Assembly (NCBI RefSeq): GCF_029269825.1
Contig: NZ_JARJHU010000001.1
Location: 310,001-374,000, forward strand
Direction of reading: 5' to 3'
Length of the DNA: 64,000 nucleotides
DNA from: Pedobacter sp. JY14-1
GTDB taxonomy: Bacteria; Bacteroidota; Bacteroidia; Sphingobacteriales; Sphingobacteriaceae
Part shown: in pieces, positions 25,062-33,797 of the stretch
Layout: the number at the start of each line of letters is the position of its first letter
Numbering within the stretch: the stretch's first letter is position 1
Translations under genes and position numbers: made by a program
The notes under the pieces: model-generated
What the model saw: only the letters and a program-made list of their open reading frames with translations
The model's database searches: none
Told to the model about the DNA's origin: nothing

Positions 25062-26693
25062 CTAAATAAATTTCCTGACCGCTTCCCACAAAGCCTCGTC
25101 CAGCCCGTATACATCAGGCCGCAACTGCAAACCACCATTCTGCACCCAGGCCGTACGGTAATTGATCAGTATAGACACGTCCTTTTTTACCCCAAACCAT
25201 TTGGGCTTTAGTGTATACACCTGCGTGGTATCTGCCTTTCGTGCCAGCTTCCTGCGGAACACCTCCATCCTGGTGGTGTCCACCGGTGGCAGGTTCACCT
25301 CCATGCGCAGGTCGTCATACTGGTAGTCGTCCCTCACCAGGTTCCGGGCAAAATCCAAAGGATCTTCCACCCTTACACATCCATGGCTGATGGCCCGGTT
25401 CGCTTTTTTAAAGGCACTCTTATTGTTCGTATCGTGCAGATAAATACTGGATCCACTCTCAAACACAAATTTAAACTTGCCCAGTGCGTTCCCCTCCCCG
25501 GAACCCTGCTTAAACTGAAAAGGCAGTTTCTCCCGTGGATAACGGCTCCATTCAATCGTATCCGGATCGGCCACCAGCCTGCCATTGTAGTATACCTGTA
25601 TATTATTGTTCGAAAGATAAAACGGGTCTTTCAATGCCTGGTAGTAGATCTCGCTGCGCGCAATACTCACCGGGATGTTCCAGATGGGGTTTGCCTGTAT
25701 CGAGTTGAACTTACTCAGCAGCACCGGTGTTTCATGATTCTTAGGCTTGTCATCCAGCTTCTTTGTTTCCATGTACAGCCTGATCTTCTCTGCGTAATCC
25801 GCTTCCCGCCTGCCGCCTACGCAGACCTTCATATGCGTTACGGTATCTTTTCCTTTAAACCAGGTCAGCGAAAAATCCGGAATGTTCACTTCCACGTATT
25901 CCTTTCCCAGATCAGGTATTTTCCACCTCGACCGTTCCATATTCACCAGCATGGCCTTGTACAGGGCACTGTCCCGTGGCTGTCCGTTCTTTATAAGCCC
26001 CGCAAGTTCCCGCTGAAAAAACGTGTAGTCCGCTCCCTTTGGCTGTATACGCTGCAATAGCTCCGGCAGGTCCTTTACATTCAGCAGTCTGGTCACTGAG
26101 GTACTATCCGGACGTTCTACCCTGACATAATACCTGCTAAAAAAACTCCTGGGGTTCACTGCGCCGTAGTATATATAGTTATGATACTTCGTCAATGCCT
26201 GTGCAGCGTTCAGTTCGAGGTCTGCTACCAGGGGATACACCTCGTCGATCTTCTTAAAATTATTGGCCTTCAATGCCTCAAGCACCTTCCCCAGCATCTT
26301 GTACCTGAACATATCGGCATTGAACCCATGACTGCCGCTTTTACCGATATAGCTTTCCAGCGTATCCAGCCCCCCGCCAACAAAAAACCTCGTCACCAGT
26401 ACAGGCTGTAAGTCATTTGCCCTGTAAAAAGCCGCCGTAGCCTTAGGATAAGACAAGACCTTTCCAAAAGAATCCAGGTGCTTTAAAAAAACCGCATTAT
26501 AGGCACCGGTATCAAAATCCTTATATAATTTGTTATTGAAATACTTTGAAAGTACCAGCCCCACTTCAGGCGTATCCTTAAACCAGTTACAGGAACTCAT
26601 CAGGCTTATTGTACCGGCCAGTCCGGCAAAAGACAATACAGAAAGCAGTTTTTTCAAAATGACTAATTTAGAGGCAAATTTAGGTATTCTCAT
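25062..26693 (-). CDS. L,D-transpeptidase (YcbB-like) lipoprotein
   Basis: A 543-residue lipoprotein that should cross-link peptidoglycan (3-3 bonds) or anchor proteins to it. The N-terminal signal ends with the lipobox LMSSC. A scaffold region spans about 45-290. The YkuD catalytic domain covers about 290-470, with IPVSIARSE, PFQFKQGSGEGNALGKFKFV, YLHDTN and the signature RAISHGCVRVEDP with catalytic Cys near 444. The C-terminal 60 residues carry a Trp-rich segment typical of YcbB proteins. I use the ATG at 26693 rather than the GTG two codons before. It is monocistronic, followed by the BatA-like gene 39 bases downstream. Confidence 0.87.
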   Translation of the reverse strand: MRIPKFASKLVILKKLLSVLSFAGLAGTISLMSSCNWFKDTPEVGLVLSKYFNNKLYKDFDTGAYNAVFLKHLDSFGKVLSYPKATAAFYRANDLQPVLVTRFFVGGGLDTLESYIGKSGSHGFNADMFRYKMLGKVLEALKANNFKKIDEVYPLVADLELNAAQALTKYHNYIYYGAVNPRSFFSRYYVRVERPDSTSVTRLLNVKDLPELLQRIQPKGADYTFFQRELAGLIKNGQPRDSALYKAMLVNMERSRWKIPDLGKEYVEVNIPDFSLTWFKGKDTVTHMKVCVGGRREADYAEKIRLYMETKKLDDKPKNHETPVLLSKFNSIQANPIWNIPVSIARSEIYYQALKDPFYLSNNNIQVYYNGRLVADPDTIEWSRYPREKLPFQFKQGSGEGNALGKFKFVFESGSSIYLHDTNNKSAFKKANRAISHGCVRVEDPLDFARNLVRDDYQYDDLRMEVNLPPVDTTRMEVFRRKLARKADTTQVYTLKPKWFGVKKDVSILINYRTAWVQNGGLQLRPDVYGLDEALWEAVRKFI

Positions 26694-26699
26694 CGGCAC

Positions 26700-27686
26700 A
26701 GCCTATACCAAATTCAGTGCCAACCCTAAAGATTCGACACCTGACTGAGCGCTCTGTCCACCCCTTGGCAGGAGCGATAGAGAACGTGTTTACCCCGTCG
26801 ACAACCCTGCCGACGTTGTTTCCCGTTTTACCAACCAGGTGATAAAAGGGCCTCCTAACAATTTTCCCATCTTTTACGATTTTTAATGATGGTCAACATG
26901 TTTTACTCCCCCGGAGCACCACACTTACAGTACCCCGGAAAAAGATGCCTTAAAGGCAATTGAGCGCTAATACTTTAAGCAACACCTCGCAGCAATGCCC
27001 GCTAAATTGCTCCGGTTCTCCTTCCTAGCCGAATCGGTGCTTCAATGTCCCATCCGGTCTGAACTACCAGACAGAAAGCAGCGAATCGCCCGAACTACGT
27101 AACCCGATATCTATGATCCAGTTTCGCCGCCTGGGGCCTTGCACCTGCAACACCCCTTGCCGGAGCGCCATCGAAACACTACGGATATTGCGTTGCAAAG
27201 CTTTCACATCAAGCACATGAATCCTCAACCTCCGGTTACCAAAACAAAAGATAATGCTCCCGCTACATATGCTTCTTTGGATGCTGCTGCCATTCCTGTT
27301 GCCGGAACCCTCATTTCTGTAAGCGACACCGGCACTTACCATTTTCCGGACACTGCCCGCCTTGTCATTGCTGTTTATCTGGCCTGAATTCTTCCTGTAA
27401 ATCCTTACCGAGAGGCCATCCCGGCCATTCATTTTTCTTTTTCTCATCCTGGGTGATCGTTTAATTAATCTTTGATAACACAAAATTAATCAGCGAAAAA
27501 CCAGTCAAATACAATAAAACTATATCTACCTCCCTTTTTTTAAAAAGAATTATCTACAGACATCTTCATTTTGAAAACCCAAACCACTTAAAAATCACGG
27601 AAATTTTGCGTTTTTGTATCCGGATGATGTTTAAATTGCAAACCACTGCTTCTTTAAGCCTTAGGACACACTGTAACGTGAACTTC
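26700..27686. other. About 990 bases without an intact gene; decayed accessory DNA
   Basis: No complete gene can be supported. Short stretches have protein-like composition but lack starts or are broken by stops. On the plus strand, 26749-26886 ends GPPNNFPIFYDF, and 27208-27387 includes DAAAIPVAGTLISVSD. On the minus strand, 27380-27470 includes a stretch EWPGWPLGKDLQEEF. None matches a family I know. Just downstream are the GH27-like gene and a broken DUF6266 gene, so the whole patch looks like worn accessory DNA. The last 150 bases are A/T-rich and should hold the promoter of the GH27-like gene. Confidence 0.45.
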
Positions 27687-29207
27687 ATGATGAATAATTT
27701 GATAAATAAAGTGCTTATCCTGGCCAGTATCGTGCTGGCGCTCCCTTTTTCGGGGTGCGTTGTCTATCACCAAAAGACGCTTGTTCCGGACCAACCATCT
27801 GCGGCCATGGACTATTTCTGTACATGGAATGTTCAAGGCTACGTGAGCAGTTTCGCTTCTACCCCCCAGCAGCGCAATGCCATGACCGAACAAAATCTTT
27901 TCGGAAATGGACGCTATGAAAACTGGACCGGGATGTATGAGAAAATACGCGGCGACCTTTATTTTGTTCTGGACGATGCCTGGGATATTCCTTTAAGCGG
28001 AGACCAAAACTATTACGGCAGTCTGATCCTTGATGCAGGTAGGTTTCCTTCCACCAGGAGAATGATGCCACAGAAACGGTTGAAATGGTTATCCGACAGC
28101 ATAAAAAAGCGCGGATGGAGGGGTCTTGGGCTATGGATCTCGGCGCAGGAAGCTCCCCGCTATCAGATTACCGATACAGTCTCTTATTGGAGTGAACGAT
28201 TGGCTTGGATGGATAAAGCAGATATCGGTTATTGGAAGGTAGATTGGGGCAAACATGATGCTGATGCTAACTGGCGCATGCGGTTGACCCGGCTTGGCAA
28301 ACAGCTTGCCCCCGGCTTACACATCGAGCATGCTCTGTCTCCCGCCGCGGTTGCTTTTGCGGAAGTATATCGTACCTATGACGTGGAAAACATCATCGCT
28401 ATACCGCATACCATTGACAGAATCGCAGCACTTTTGACCAATCCAGTTGGTAGCAGGCGAACTGCGGTTTTGAATTGCGAGGATGAGCCATATATCGCGG
28501 TGGGTACCGGCAGTGCAATTGGAATTATGCGTCACGAGTTCAATGGAAACTTGCCTGATGGGGTTCAGGACTTTGTTTTCCCGCCGCAGGGACGCGATCT
28601 GAAAAGCCGTTTGGATGAAGTGGTCAGGGCGGTACGGTGGCACCGGATCGCGGCGCCATTCGCAATCGACCAGACGCAGAATGTGGTGGACACCGTTAAA
28701 CTGCGCGATTTCTGGGTCATGGGCGAGAAAGAGACTTGGGTAAATAGAGCGGTAGGTTCGGTGAACGAAAAATCTGCACCTGCAATCATTGCCCGTGGAC
28801 TCGAAAAGCCCGAAGTTACCTTGGCCAACGGCGATATCCTGCAGCCGTATATTTTGGCCTCTAAATATCCAAACGGAGCCGTCGCGGTGGCTTCGATAGG
28901 CAGGACGATTAAAAGGAGCTACCTCACCCCGCGCGCCAATGTGCTGGTTAAGATGGATCGCCATGATCAACCAATAGGTATCTTCGGGCGCTACAACCAG
29001 TTGACGTTTCAATTCAGCTCGCCTAAGCAAATCAAAACTGTACTCGCCCAGGACCTGGCCGGCGATGAGGTAGTAAATATTACCGGAACAGTTCGTATGC
29101 AGGATGATCAACTGATCATACCTGGTAAGGTGATCGACGAAATCGGCCTGATGAGTGCTACAAAAGGTGACCTATCAGAACCGGGCATGGTGCTTGTTAT
29201 AAAATAA
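27687..29207 (+). CDS. GH27/clan GH-D-like glycoside hydrolase lipoprotein (alpha-galactosidase type)
   Basis: A 506-residue lipoprotein (lipobox LPFSGC about 24 residues in). The (beta/alpha)8 domain has clan-D-type motifs: LDDAWDIP, LDAGRFPS, RGWRGLGLWISAQE, YWKVDWGKHD (candidate nucleophile Asp in KVDWG), HIEHALSP, and YRTYDVENI with the candidate acid/base Asp. A beta-sandwich domain follows from about 390. Clan GH-D enzymes act on alpha-galactosides or related sugars; the lipid anchor would place it at the outer membrane. I chose the ATG at 27687; upstream in-frame codons give an unlikely leader. It is flanked on both sides by degraded DNA, suggesting horizontal acquisition. Confidence 0.72.
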   Translation: MMNNLINKVLILASIVLALPFSGCVVYHQKTLVPDQPSAAMDYFCTWNVQGYVSSFASTPQQRNAMTEQNLFGNGRYENWTGMYEKIRGDLYFVLDDAWDIPLSGDQNYYGSLILDAGRFPSTRRMMPQKRLKWLSDSIKKRGWRGLGLWISAQEAPRYQITDTVSYWSERLAWMDKADIGYWKVDWGKHDADANWRMRLTRLGKQLAPGLHIEHALSPAAVAFAEVYRTYDVENIIAIPHTIDRIAALLTNPVGSRRTAVLNCEDEPYIAVGTGSAIGIMRHEFNGNLPDGVQDFVFPPQGRDLKSRLDEVVRAVRWHRIAAPFAIDQTQNVVDTVKLRDFWVMGEKETWVNRAVGSVNEKSAPAIIARGLEKPEVTLANGDILQPYILASKYPNGAVAVASIGRTIKRSYLTPRANVLVKMDRHDQPIGIFGRYNQLTFQFSSPKQIKTVLAQDLAGDEVVNITGTVRMQDDQLIIPGKVIDEIGLMSATKGDLSEPGMVLVIK

Positions 29208-29208
29208 C

Positions 29209-29587
29209 AATTCAGCTGCCATGGCGGGTGAATATCCTGGTAATCGCTTTAGATTACAGTAAGGTACTGGTGGCATCGGGATCTCTACCACCTGCGCTTA
29301 ACGCTGCTTTTACATGGCGACCAAATGGCGTGTCCTTTATCTGGGCTTTGCAACCAGACCTGGAATATCAACACCTCAACAACCGTACGATGATCTTGCT
29401 GTATTTTCCTTCCGGCATAGACAACACTGGCAGACCTTATGCGGTCTGGGAGTTGAGCGGGGTCAGACGCTCAGAATGCGCAGATTTTTTCCATCTGGAT
29501 GCGGCCTGCATAGGAAAGCCCTTTGAAGCGTACATTGCTTTTACGGGCTTGAAAAACGAGGTGAGTGACAGTGTCTGGATAGCTTAA
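29209..29587 (+). pseudogene. Truncated, frameshifted remnant of a DUF6266 protein
   Basis: The C-terminal half of a DUF6266 protein is readable: DYSKVLVASGSLPPALN, VSFIWALQPD, TMILLYFPSG, FEAYIAFTG and a final VSDSVWIA, all in the order usual for the family. The residues just before DYSKV are found in another frame (AAMAGEYPGN, from about 29215), so there is a frameshift near 29235-29245. The N-terminal about 90 residues are missing because the GH27-like gene ends immediately upstream. Intact members are about 200 residues. This is a dead fragment; the GTG at 29228 is not a real start. Confidence 0.6.
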
Positions 29588-29600
29588 ACACGGCTTGCCT

Positions 29601-30254
29601 TTACTTTCTCTCAGGCTCAGAAACACCATACGCCCAATCAATGATTTGCAGCAGGGCCTTTTTGATCTCTGCCTCACCCTCGGCCTGCCGGAGATCAATA
29701 CCGCAGAAGGGATGCTCCTGTATGCGGGCATGCAGCGTGAGGTAGTAAACTCCGCCCATCAAGATACCATAAATGGCCCTGAAATTCTTGTCACTGCCTG
29801 AAAAATGCGGGTCACAGACTTCCCTGAGCAAATATTCACCTGTATTTTCCCGTTTCAGGTCGAGCTCCTTCAAGGCTGGAATACGCTCACTGAGCCCCCA
29901 GGTAATGATCCTGCGCATTTCCTCGTTTCCCATCAGCGAATCAAACTGGTCCTGCAGCACAGCACTGGCCAGGCCCTTGCCGGCATCCGCTTTGCTTTCA
30001 CAGACAATATGGTCAAGGTCGCCCGGGTCGATTTTCCAATAGTCATGGGTATTGAGGTAGGCTTTGACGACACCCTCAAGCCCCCCAAAGTAATCATAGA
30101 TCAGTCTGCGGTCAATCCTGGCCTTAGCAGCAACTTTACTGATGTTCAGCCCCGAAAAGCCCTCTTTTTTTAAGATCTGCCCTACTGCAGTAATGACGTT
30201 CTTCTTTGTACGCTCCTTATTCCGGAGCGGGCCATCTGTAACTTTCCTTGCCAT
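29601..30254 (-). CDS. TetR family transcriptional regulator
   Basis: A 217-residue regulator. The N-terminal helix-turn-helix (about 10-58) reads KNVITAVGQILKKEGFSGLN, ISKVAAKARIDRRLIYDYFG, a standard TetR pattern in which the recognition helix ends YDYFG. The remaining helical ligand domain is diverse and gives no hint of the effector. It lies 55 bases downstream of the HlyD gene of the RiPP operon, on the same strand, so it could be co-transcribed with it or regulate it. That link is positional only. It converges with the DUF6266 remnant. Confidence 0.85.
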   Translation of the reverse strand: MARKVTDGPLRNKERTKKNVITAVGQILKKEGFSGLNISKVAAKARIDRRLIYDYFGGLEGVVKAYLNTHDYWKIDPGDLDHIVCESKADAGKGLASAVLQDQFDSLMGNEEMRRIITWGLSERIPALKELDLKRENTGEYLLREVCDPHFSGSDKNFRAIYGILMGGVYYLTLHARIQEHPFCGIDLRQAEGEAEIKKALLQIIDWAYGVSEPERK

Positions 30255-30309
30255 TGCTATCGCTTTGCTGCAAGTTGCGATTTTTTTTGATTATTGACGT
30301 GTCTGCGGA

Positions 30310-31614
30310 TCAATCCTGGTACCGCAGCAAGCTTCTGAACTGGTTGAAGATACGCTCGATCAACCGGAGATCGGAGATCACTATATCTGCCTGGCCCGTA
30401 AGTTCGCGGTTGAAGGGCAGCCTGCGGTTATAGGATGTCTTCAGACCCTCCGGCAGCACAATGTCCACATAATAACTGCCCTTTTCATCGGGAATGACCG
30501 ATAGGTTCTCTACCCTGGCGCGGACCAGGCCGTATTCCTGGTAGCGATAGTTGTCCAGCCTGATCAGCACCTTTGCACCTTTGTTGATCTTACCCGATCC
30601 GGCGGCAGGAACCATCATTCTTCCGGTAAGCGCATGAGGCTGCGCCGGAAGGATGGACAAAAGTGGGTTCCCCTTGTTGACAAATTGATTTTTTGTCAGG
30701 AATTGCTGAAAACTCACCGTACCCGGGCCTGAGGCCATAACCAGATAGTTCTGCTCCCATTCGCGCAGTGACCGGTTCAGTTGCTCGAACAACTGCCGGG
30801 TCTGGGCAGTATAGCTGATCTTATCCCGTTCTGCGCTGATGGCCGCACCGCTCCTGGTTTTGTAAAGGCCTGAAATCCCCTGCCGGACTTCTGCAAGCGT
30901 TATTTCCAGGCTTTCCAGACTTTGCCGGGCTTGAAGGTATTTGATCTGCTCGCTTTCAAACTCAGCACTGGAGATGACCTTTCTTTCAAAGAGCTGACGG
31001 ACGCGCTCGTAGTTCTTTTTAATCAGATCAAGTTTTGTGGTCTCCAGTTCTTTCTGGTGTTGCAAAGTGGCTTCGCGTTTTTGGCTTGCGAGAATGCTCT
31101 CCGCAGAAGCAAGGTACTCAGGATCGTAGGGACGCAGCCGGTTGAACAGTTGTTCGTCCCGGGCGGCCTTTGCAAAACTGTTGAAGTCGGATTGCACTTC
31201 ACCCAGCCTGTATTTGCTGAAGGTTTCCAGCGGCAACTGCTGGAGCTGGTCATGAGCGACTGTATCCAGGGCTTTTCTAAGTTTCAGGACATCCTGGTAA
31301 TTGGCGGTAGATTGGAGGACCAGCAGGATCTGCCCGGCCCGGACCTTTTGTCCGTCCGTGACAAAGATCTTTTCTATACGCGAATCTATCCTGGCCTGAA
31401 GCCTTTCCGGCGGCATGCTCGAGCTTACCGTGACCGGTGCTGAGATCACTTCCGGGTATTTGATAAAACTGCTGATGGCGAGCAGCAGCAGGATTGCAGA
31501 CAAAATGACGGCATTTCCCCAGCGGACCATCCAGCGTGGCGGTTCTGATAGTACATCCCTGACGGTTTCTGACCGCAGTTCGAGGTGATCGAGTAAGTCT
31601 TTTTCAGCTTCCAA
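30310..31614 (-). CDS. HlyD family membrane-fusion protein of the RiPP exporter
   Basis: A 434-residue periplasmic adaptor. One membrane helix lies near residues 31-50 (AVILSAILLLLAISSFIKYP), followed by the biotinyl-lipoyl half-motif (ARIDSRIEKIFVTDGQKVRAGQ, split over two strands), a long coiled coil (about 120-280, rich in Gln/Arg/Leu) and the second lipoyl half with the beta-barrel (TVSFQQFLTKNQFVNKGNPL, then TGRMMVPAAGSGKINKGAKV). It starts at a TTG overlapping the ABC transporter stop by 11 bases, and no closer ATG exists. With the C39 ABC exporter it would carry the matured peptide across the envelope. The outer-membrane partner is not in this locus. Confidence 0.87.
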   Translation of the reverse strand: MEAEKDLLDHLELRSETVRDVLSEPPRWMVRWGNAVILSAILLLLAISSFIKYPEVISAPVTVSSSMPPERLQARIDSRIEKIFVTDGQKVRAGQILLVLQSTANYQDVLKLRKALDTVAHDQLQQLPLETFSKYRLGEVQSDFNSFAKAARDEQLFNRLRPYDPEYLASAESILASQKREATLQHQKELETTKLDLIKKNYERVRQLFERKVISSAEFESEQIKYLQARQSLESLEITLAEVRQGISGLYKTRSGAAISAERDKISYTAQTRQLFEQLNRSLREWEQNYLVMASGPGTVSFQQFLTKNQFVNKGNPLLSILPAQPHALTGRMMVPAAGSGKINKGAKVLIRLDNYRYQEYGLVRARVENLSVIPDEKGSYYVDIVLPEGLKTSYNRRLPFNRELTGQADIVISDLRLIERIFNQFRSLLRYQD

Positions 31615-33796
31615 GTTCCAGTTGATTTTTAATGAGACGATAGTATTCCCCTCTCAGGGCGACCAGGTCGTTGTGGGTGCCTTCTTCTACCACTCTGCCT
31701 TTGTCGAGCACTACGATCTTATCGGCATGCCTGACCGTAGACAACCGATGGGCAATCACCACCGCGGTACGGCCCTCAAAGAAACGCTCCAGATTTTCGA
31801 TGATCACTTTTTCGTTATTGGCATCCAGTGCGCTGGTCGCTTCGTCGAAGAACAGGTAAGCCGGAGATTTATAAACCGCCCTGGCGATGAACAGTCTTTG
31901 CTTCTGGCCACCGCTCAGCCCTACCCCCTCCGCTCCGATGACGGTATTGTAGCTGAGCGGAAGGCTTTCTATGAAGTCCTTGAGGTTAGCGATCTCAACG
32001 GCTTGCCGGAGCTTGTCCTTATCGATCACGTCGGCCCCCACTGCGATATTGCTGGCTATGGTGTCGTTAAAGACATAGCCGTCCTGCATCACTACGCCGC
32101 AATGGTGCCGCCAGGTACCCGCGGCAAGGTTTTTCAGGTCTGTCGGTCCGATCTTTATCGTACCTTCGGACGGCGGATAAAACTTCATCAGCAGTTTCAG
32201 CAGCGTGGTCTTCCCGCTTCCGCTCGAACCGACGATCGCAGTCGTCTTGCGGTGAGGGATCACCAGGTCAAGCTGTTCGAATACCGGGCTTTCAGCCCCG
32301 GTATACCTGAATCCTACCTTGCTGAGCTGAATATCCTTTTCCGGGATCGTAGCAGCGTATTGCTGACCGGTACTGTCCTCATCTGCTTTGCTGTGGATCT
32401 CGCCAAGCCGCTCGAGTGAGATGCGTGCATCCTGGGCCTGCCGGATAAAGTCGATCAGCTGCACGAGGGGACTGTTCAGCTGACCGATGATATACTGCAC
32501 AGAAACCATCATCCCAAGGGTCAGGTCACCGCTCAGCACCAGCCTGGCAGCGAGAAAACTGACCAGGATGTCTTTGATCTGGTTGATAAAGTTGCCGCCC
32601 ACCGACTGCCATTGTTCCAATGACAGCGCCCTGACCTGTGTCCTGAACAACTTCACCTGGAGGAACTCCCAGCCCCATCGCTTCTGAGTCTCCGCGTTGT
32701 GCAGCTTGATCTCCTGCATGCCATTGATCAGTTCGATCACTTTACTTTGCTCTTCCGCGACCTGGGAAAACCTGCGGTAATCGAGGGCCTTGCGCTTCTT
32801 CAGGAAGAAAGTGATCCAGACCGCATAGCCGACGGCGCCAGCCAGGTAGACCAGAAACAGCCGGTAATCATAAACGAAAAGCACGGCACTGAAAATGATC
32901 AGGTTGACCATCGAAAACAGCGTACTCAGCGAGGAAGTGGTGAGCAATTGCTCGATCCGGTGATGGTCGTTTATCCTTTGCATGATGTCGCCCGTCATGC
33001 GTGTGTCGAAGAAGCTGATGGGTAATCTCATCAGCTTGATAAAGAAATCGGAGATGATGGAAATGTTGATCCTGGTCGAAAGATGCAGCAGTATCCAGCC
33101 CCGGATCACTTCAATTCCGGTGCGCCCGGCGAAGAGCATCAGCTGGGCAAGCAAGATGAGTGTGATGAAGTTCAGGTCCTGGTGCTGAATACCTACGTCC
33201 ACGATGCTTTGGGTCAGGAACGGGAACACCAGTGCCAGCAGGCTGCCCGCTATGAGCCCGATGGCCAGTTGAATGACTAGTGAGCGGTAGGTAATCAGGT
33301 ATCTGGCAAGGAACGACAGGCTGGCCCGTTTTTCCTGCCCCGCGAATTCCTGCTCGAAAAGTCCGGGGCCTGCCTCCAGGACAAGTGCGATTCCTTCCTC
33401 AGTTTGTGCATCTGCGTGCTCACCGATCCAGTTCCGGATAAATTCTTCCCTGGAGTAGCTGATCAGTCCGTATGCAGGATCGGAAAGGTAGACCTTGCCG
33501 TCTTTTCCGATCTTGTAGAGGACCACGAAATGGTTGCTGTTCCAATGCAGGATACAGGGCAGCGGCACCTCAGTTTTCAGTGTCTCAAAATCGATCTGAA
33601 CGCCAAGTGTCCGGAAGCCCAGCGCTTCTGCGGCATTGCTGAGACCAAAAAGGCCGCTGCCTTCCCGGGTAGTCTCTGCGAGGTCTCTGATGTATTGCAA
33701 CGGTACGGACTTGCCGTAGAATTTCGAGATGATCCGCAGGCAGGTAGGCCCGCAGTCCTTCGTATCAGGCTGTTTAAAAAATGGGAATGCTTTCAT
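31604..33796 (-). CDS. Peptidase C39-domain ABC exporter (double-glycine leader processing, PCAT)
   Basis: A 730-residue exporter with three modules. The N-terminal C39 peptidase has Cys15 in KQPDTKDCGPTCLR, His in HWNSNHFVVLY and Asp in YLSDPAYGL. A six-helix membrane domain spans about 160-440. The ATPase carries Walker A GSSGSGKTTLLKLL, signature LSGGQKQR and Walker B YLFFDEATSALD. It should cut the leaders of the two precursor peptides after Gly-Gly and export the core. I chose the ATG at 33796, one base after the SPASM-gene stop; the open frame upstream adds eight implausible residues. It lies in the middle of the RiPP operon, which strongly supports this substrate assignment. Confidence 0.93.
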   Translation of the reverse strand: MKAFPFFKQPDTKDCGPTCLRIISKFYGKSVPLQYIRDLAETTREGSGLFGLSNAAEALGFRTLGVQIDFETLKTEVPLPCILHWNSNHFVVLYKIGKDGKVYLSDPAYGLISYSREEFIRNWIGEHADAQTEEGIALVLEAGPGLFEQEFAGQEKRASLSFLARYLITYRSLVIQLAIGLIAGSLLALVFPFLTQSIVDVGIQHQDLNFITLILLAQLMLFAGRTGIEVIRGWILLHLSTRINISIISDFFIKLMRLPISFFDTRMTGDIMQRINDHHRIEQLLTTSSLSTLFSMVNLIIFSAVLFVYDYRLFLVYLAGAVGYAVWITFFLKKRKALDYRRFSQVAEEQSKVIELINGMQEIKLHNAETQKRWGWEFLQVKLFRTQVRALSLEQWQSVGGNFINQIKDILVSFLAARLVLSGDLTLGMMVSVQYIIGQLNSPLVQLIDFIRQAQDARISLERLGEIHSKADEDSTGQQYAATIPEKDIQLSKVGFRYTGAESPVFEQLDLVIPHRKTTAIVGSSGSGKTTLLKLLMKFYPPSEGTIKIGPTDLKNLAAGTWRHHCGVVMQDGYVFNDTIASNIAVGADVIDKDKLRQAVEIANLKDFIESLPLSYNTVIGAEGVGLSGGQKQRLFIARAVYKSPAYLFFDEATSALDANNEKVIIENLERFFEGRTAVVIAHRLSTVRHADKIVVLDKGRVVEEGTHNDLVALRGEYYRLIKNQLELGS

Positions 33797-33797
33797 A

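Noticed and set aside
27064..27483. Minus-strand open frame of 139 codons in the decayed stretch
   Set aside because: Composition is Arg/Ser/Asn-rich without a recognisable fold, the opposite strand is also open for 82 codons, and no promoter or partner gene supports it. Treated as part of the worn region.
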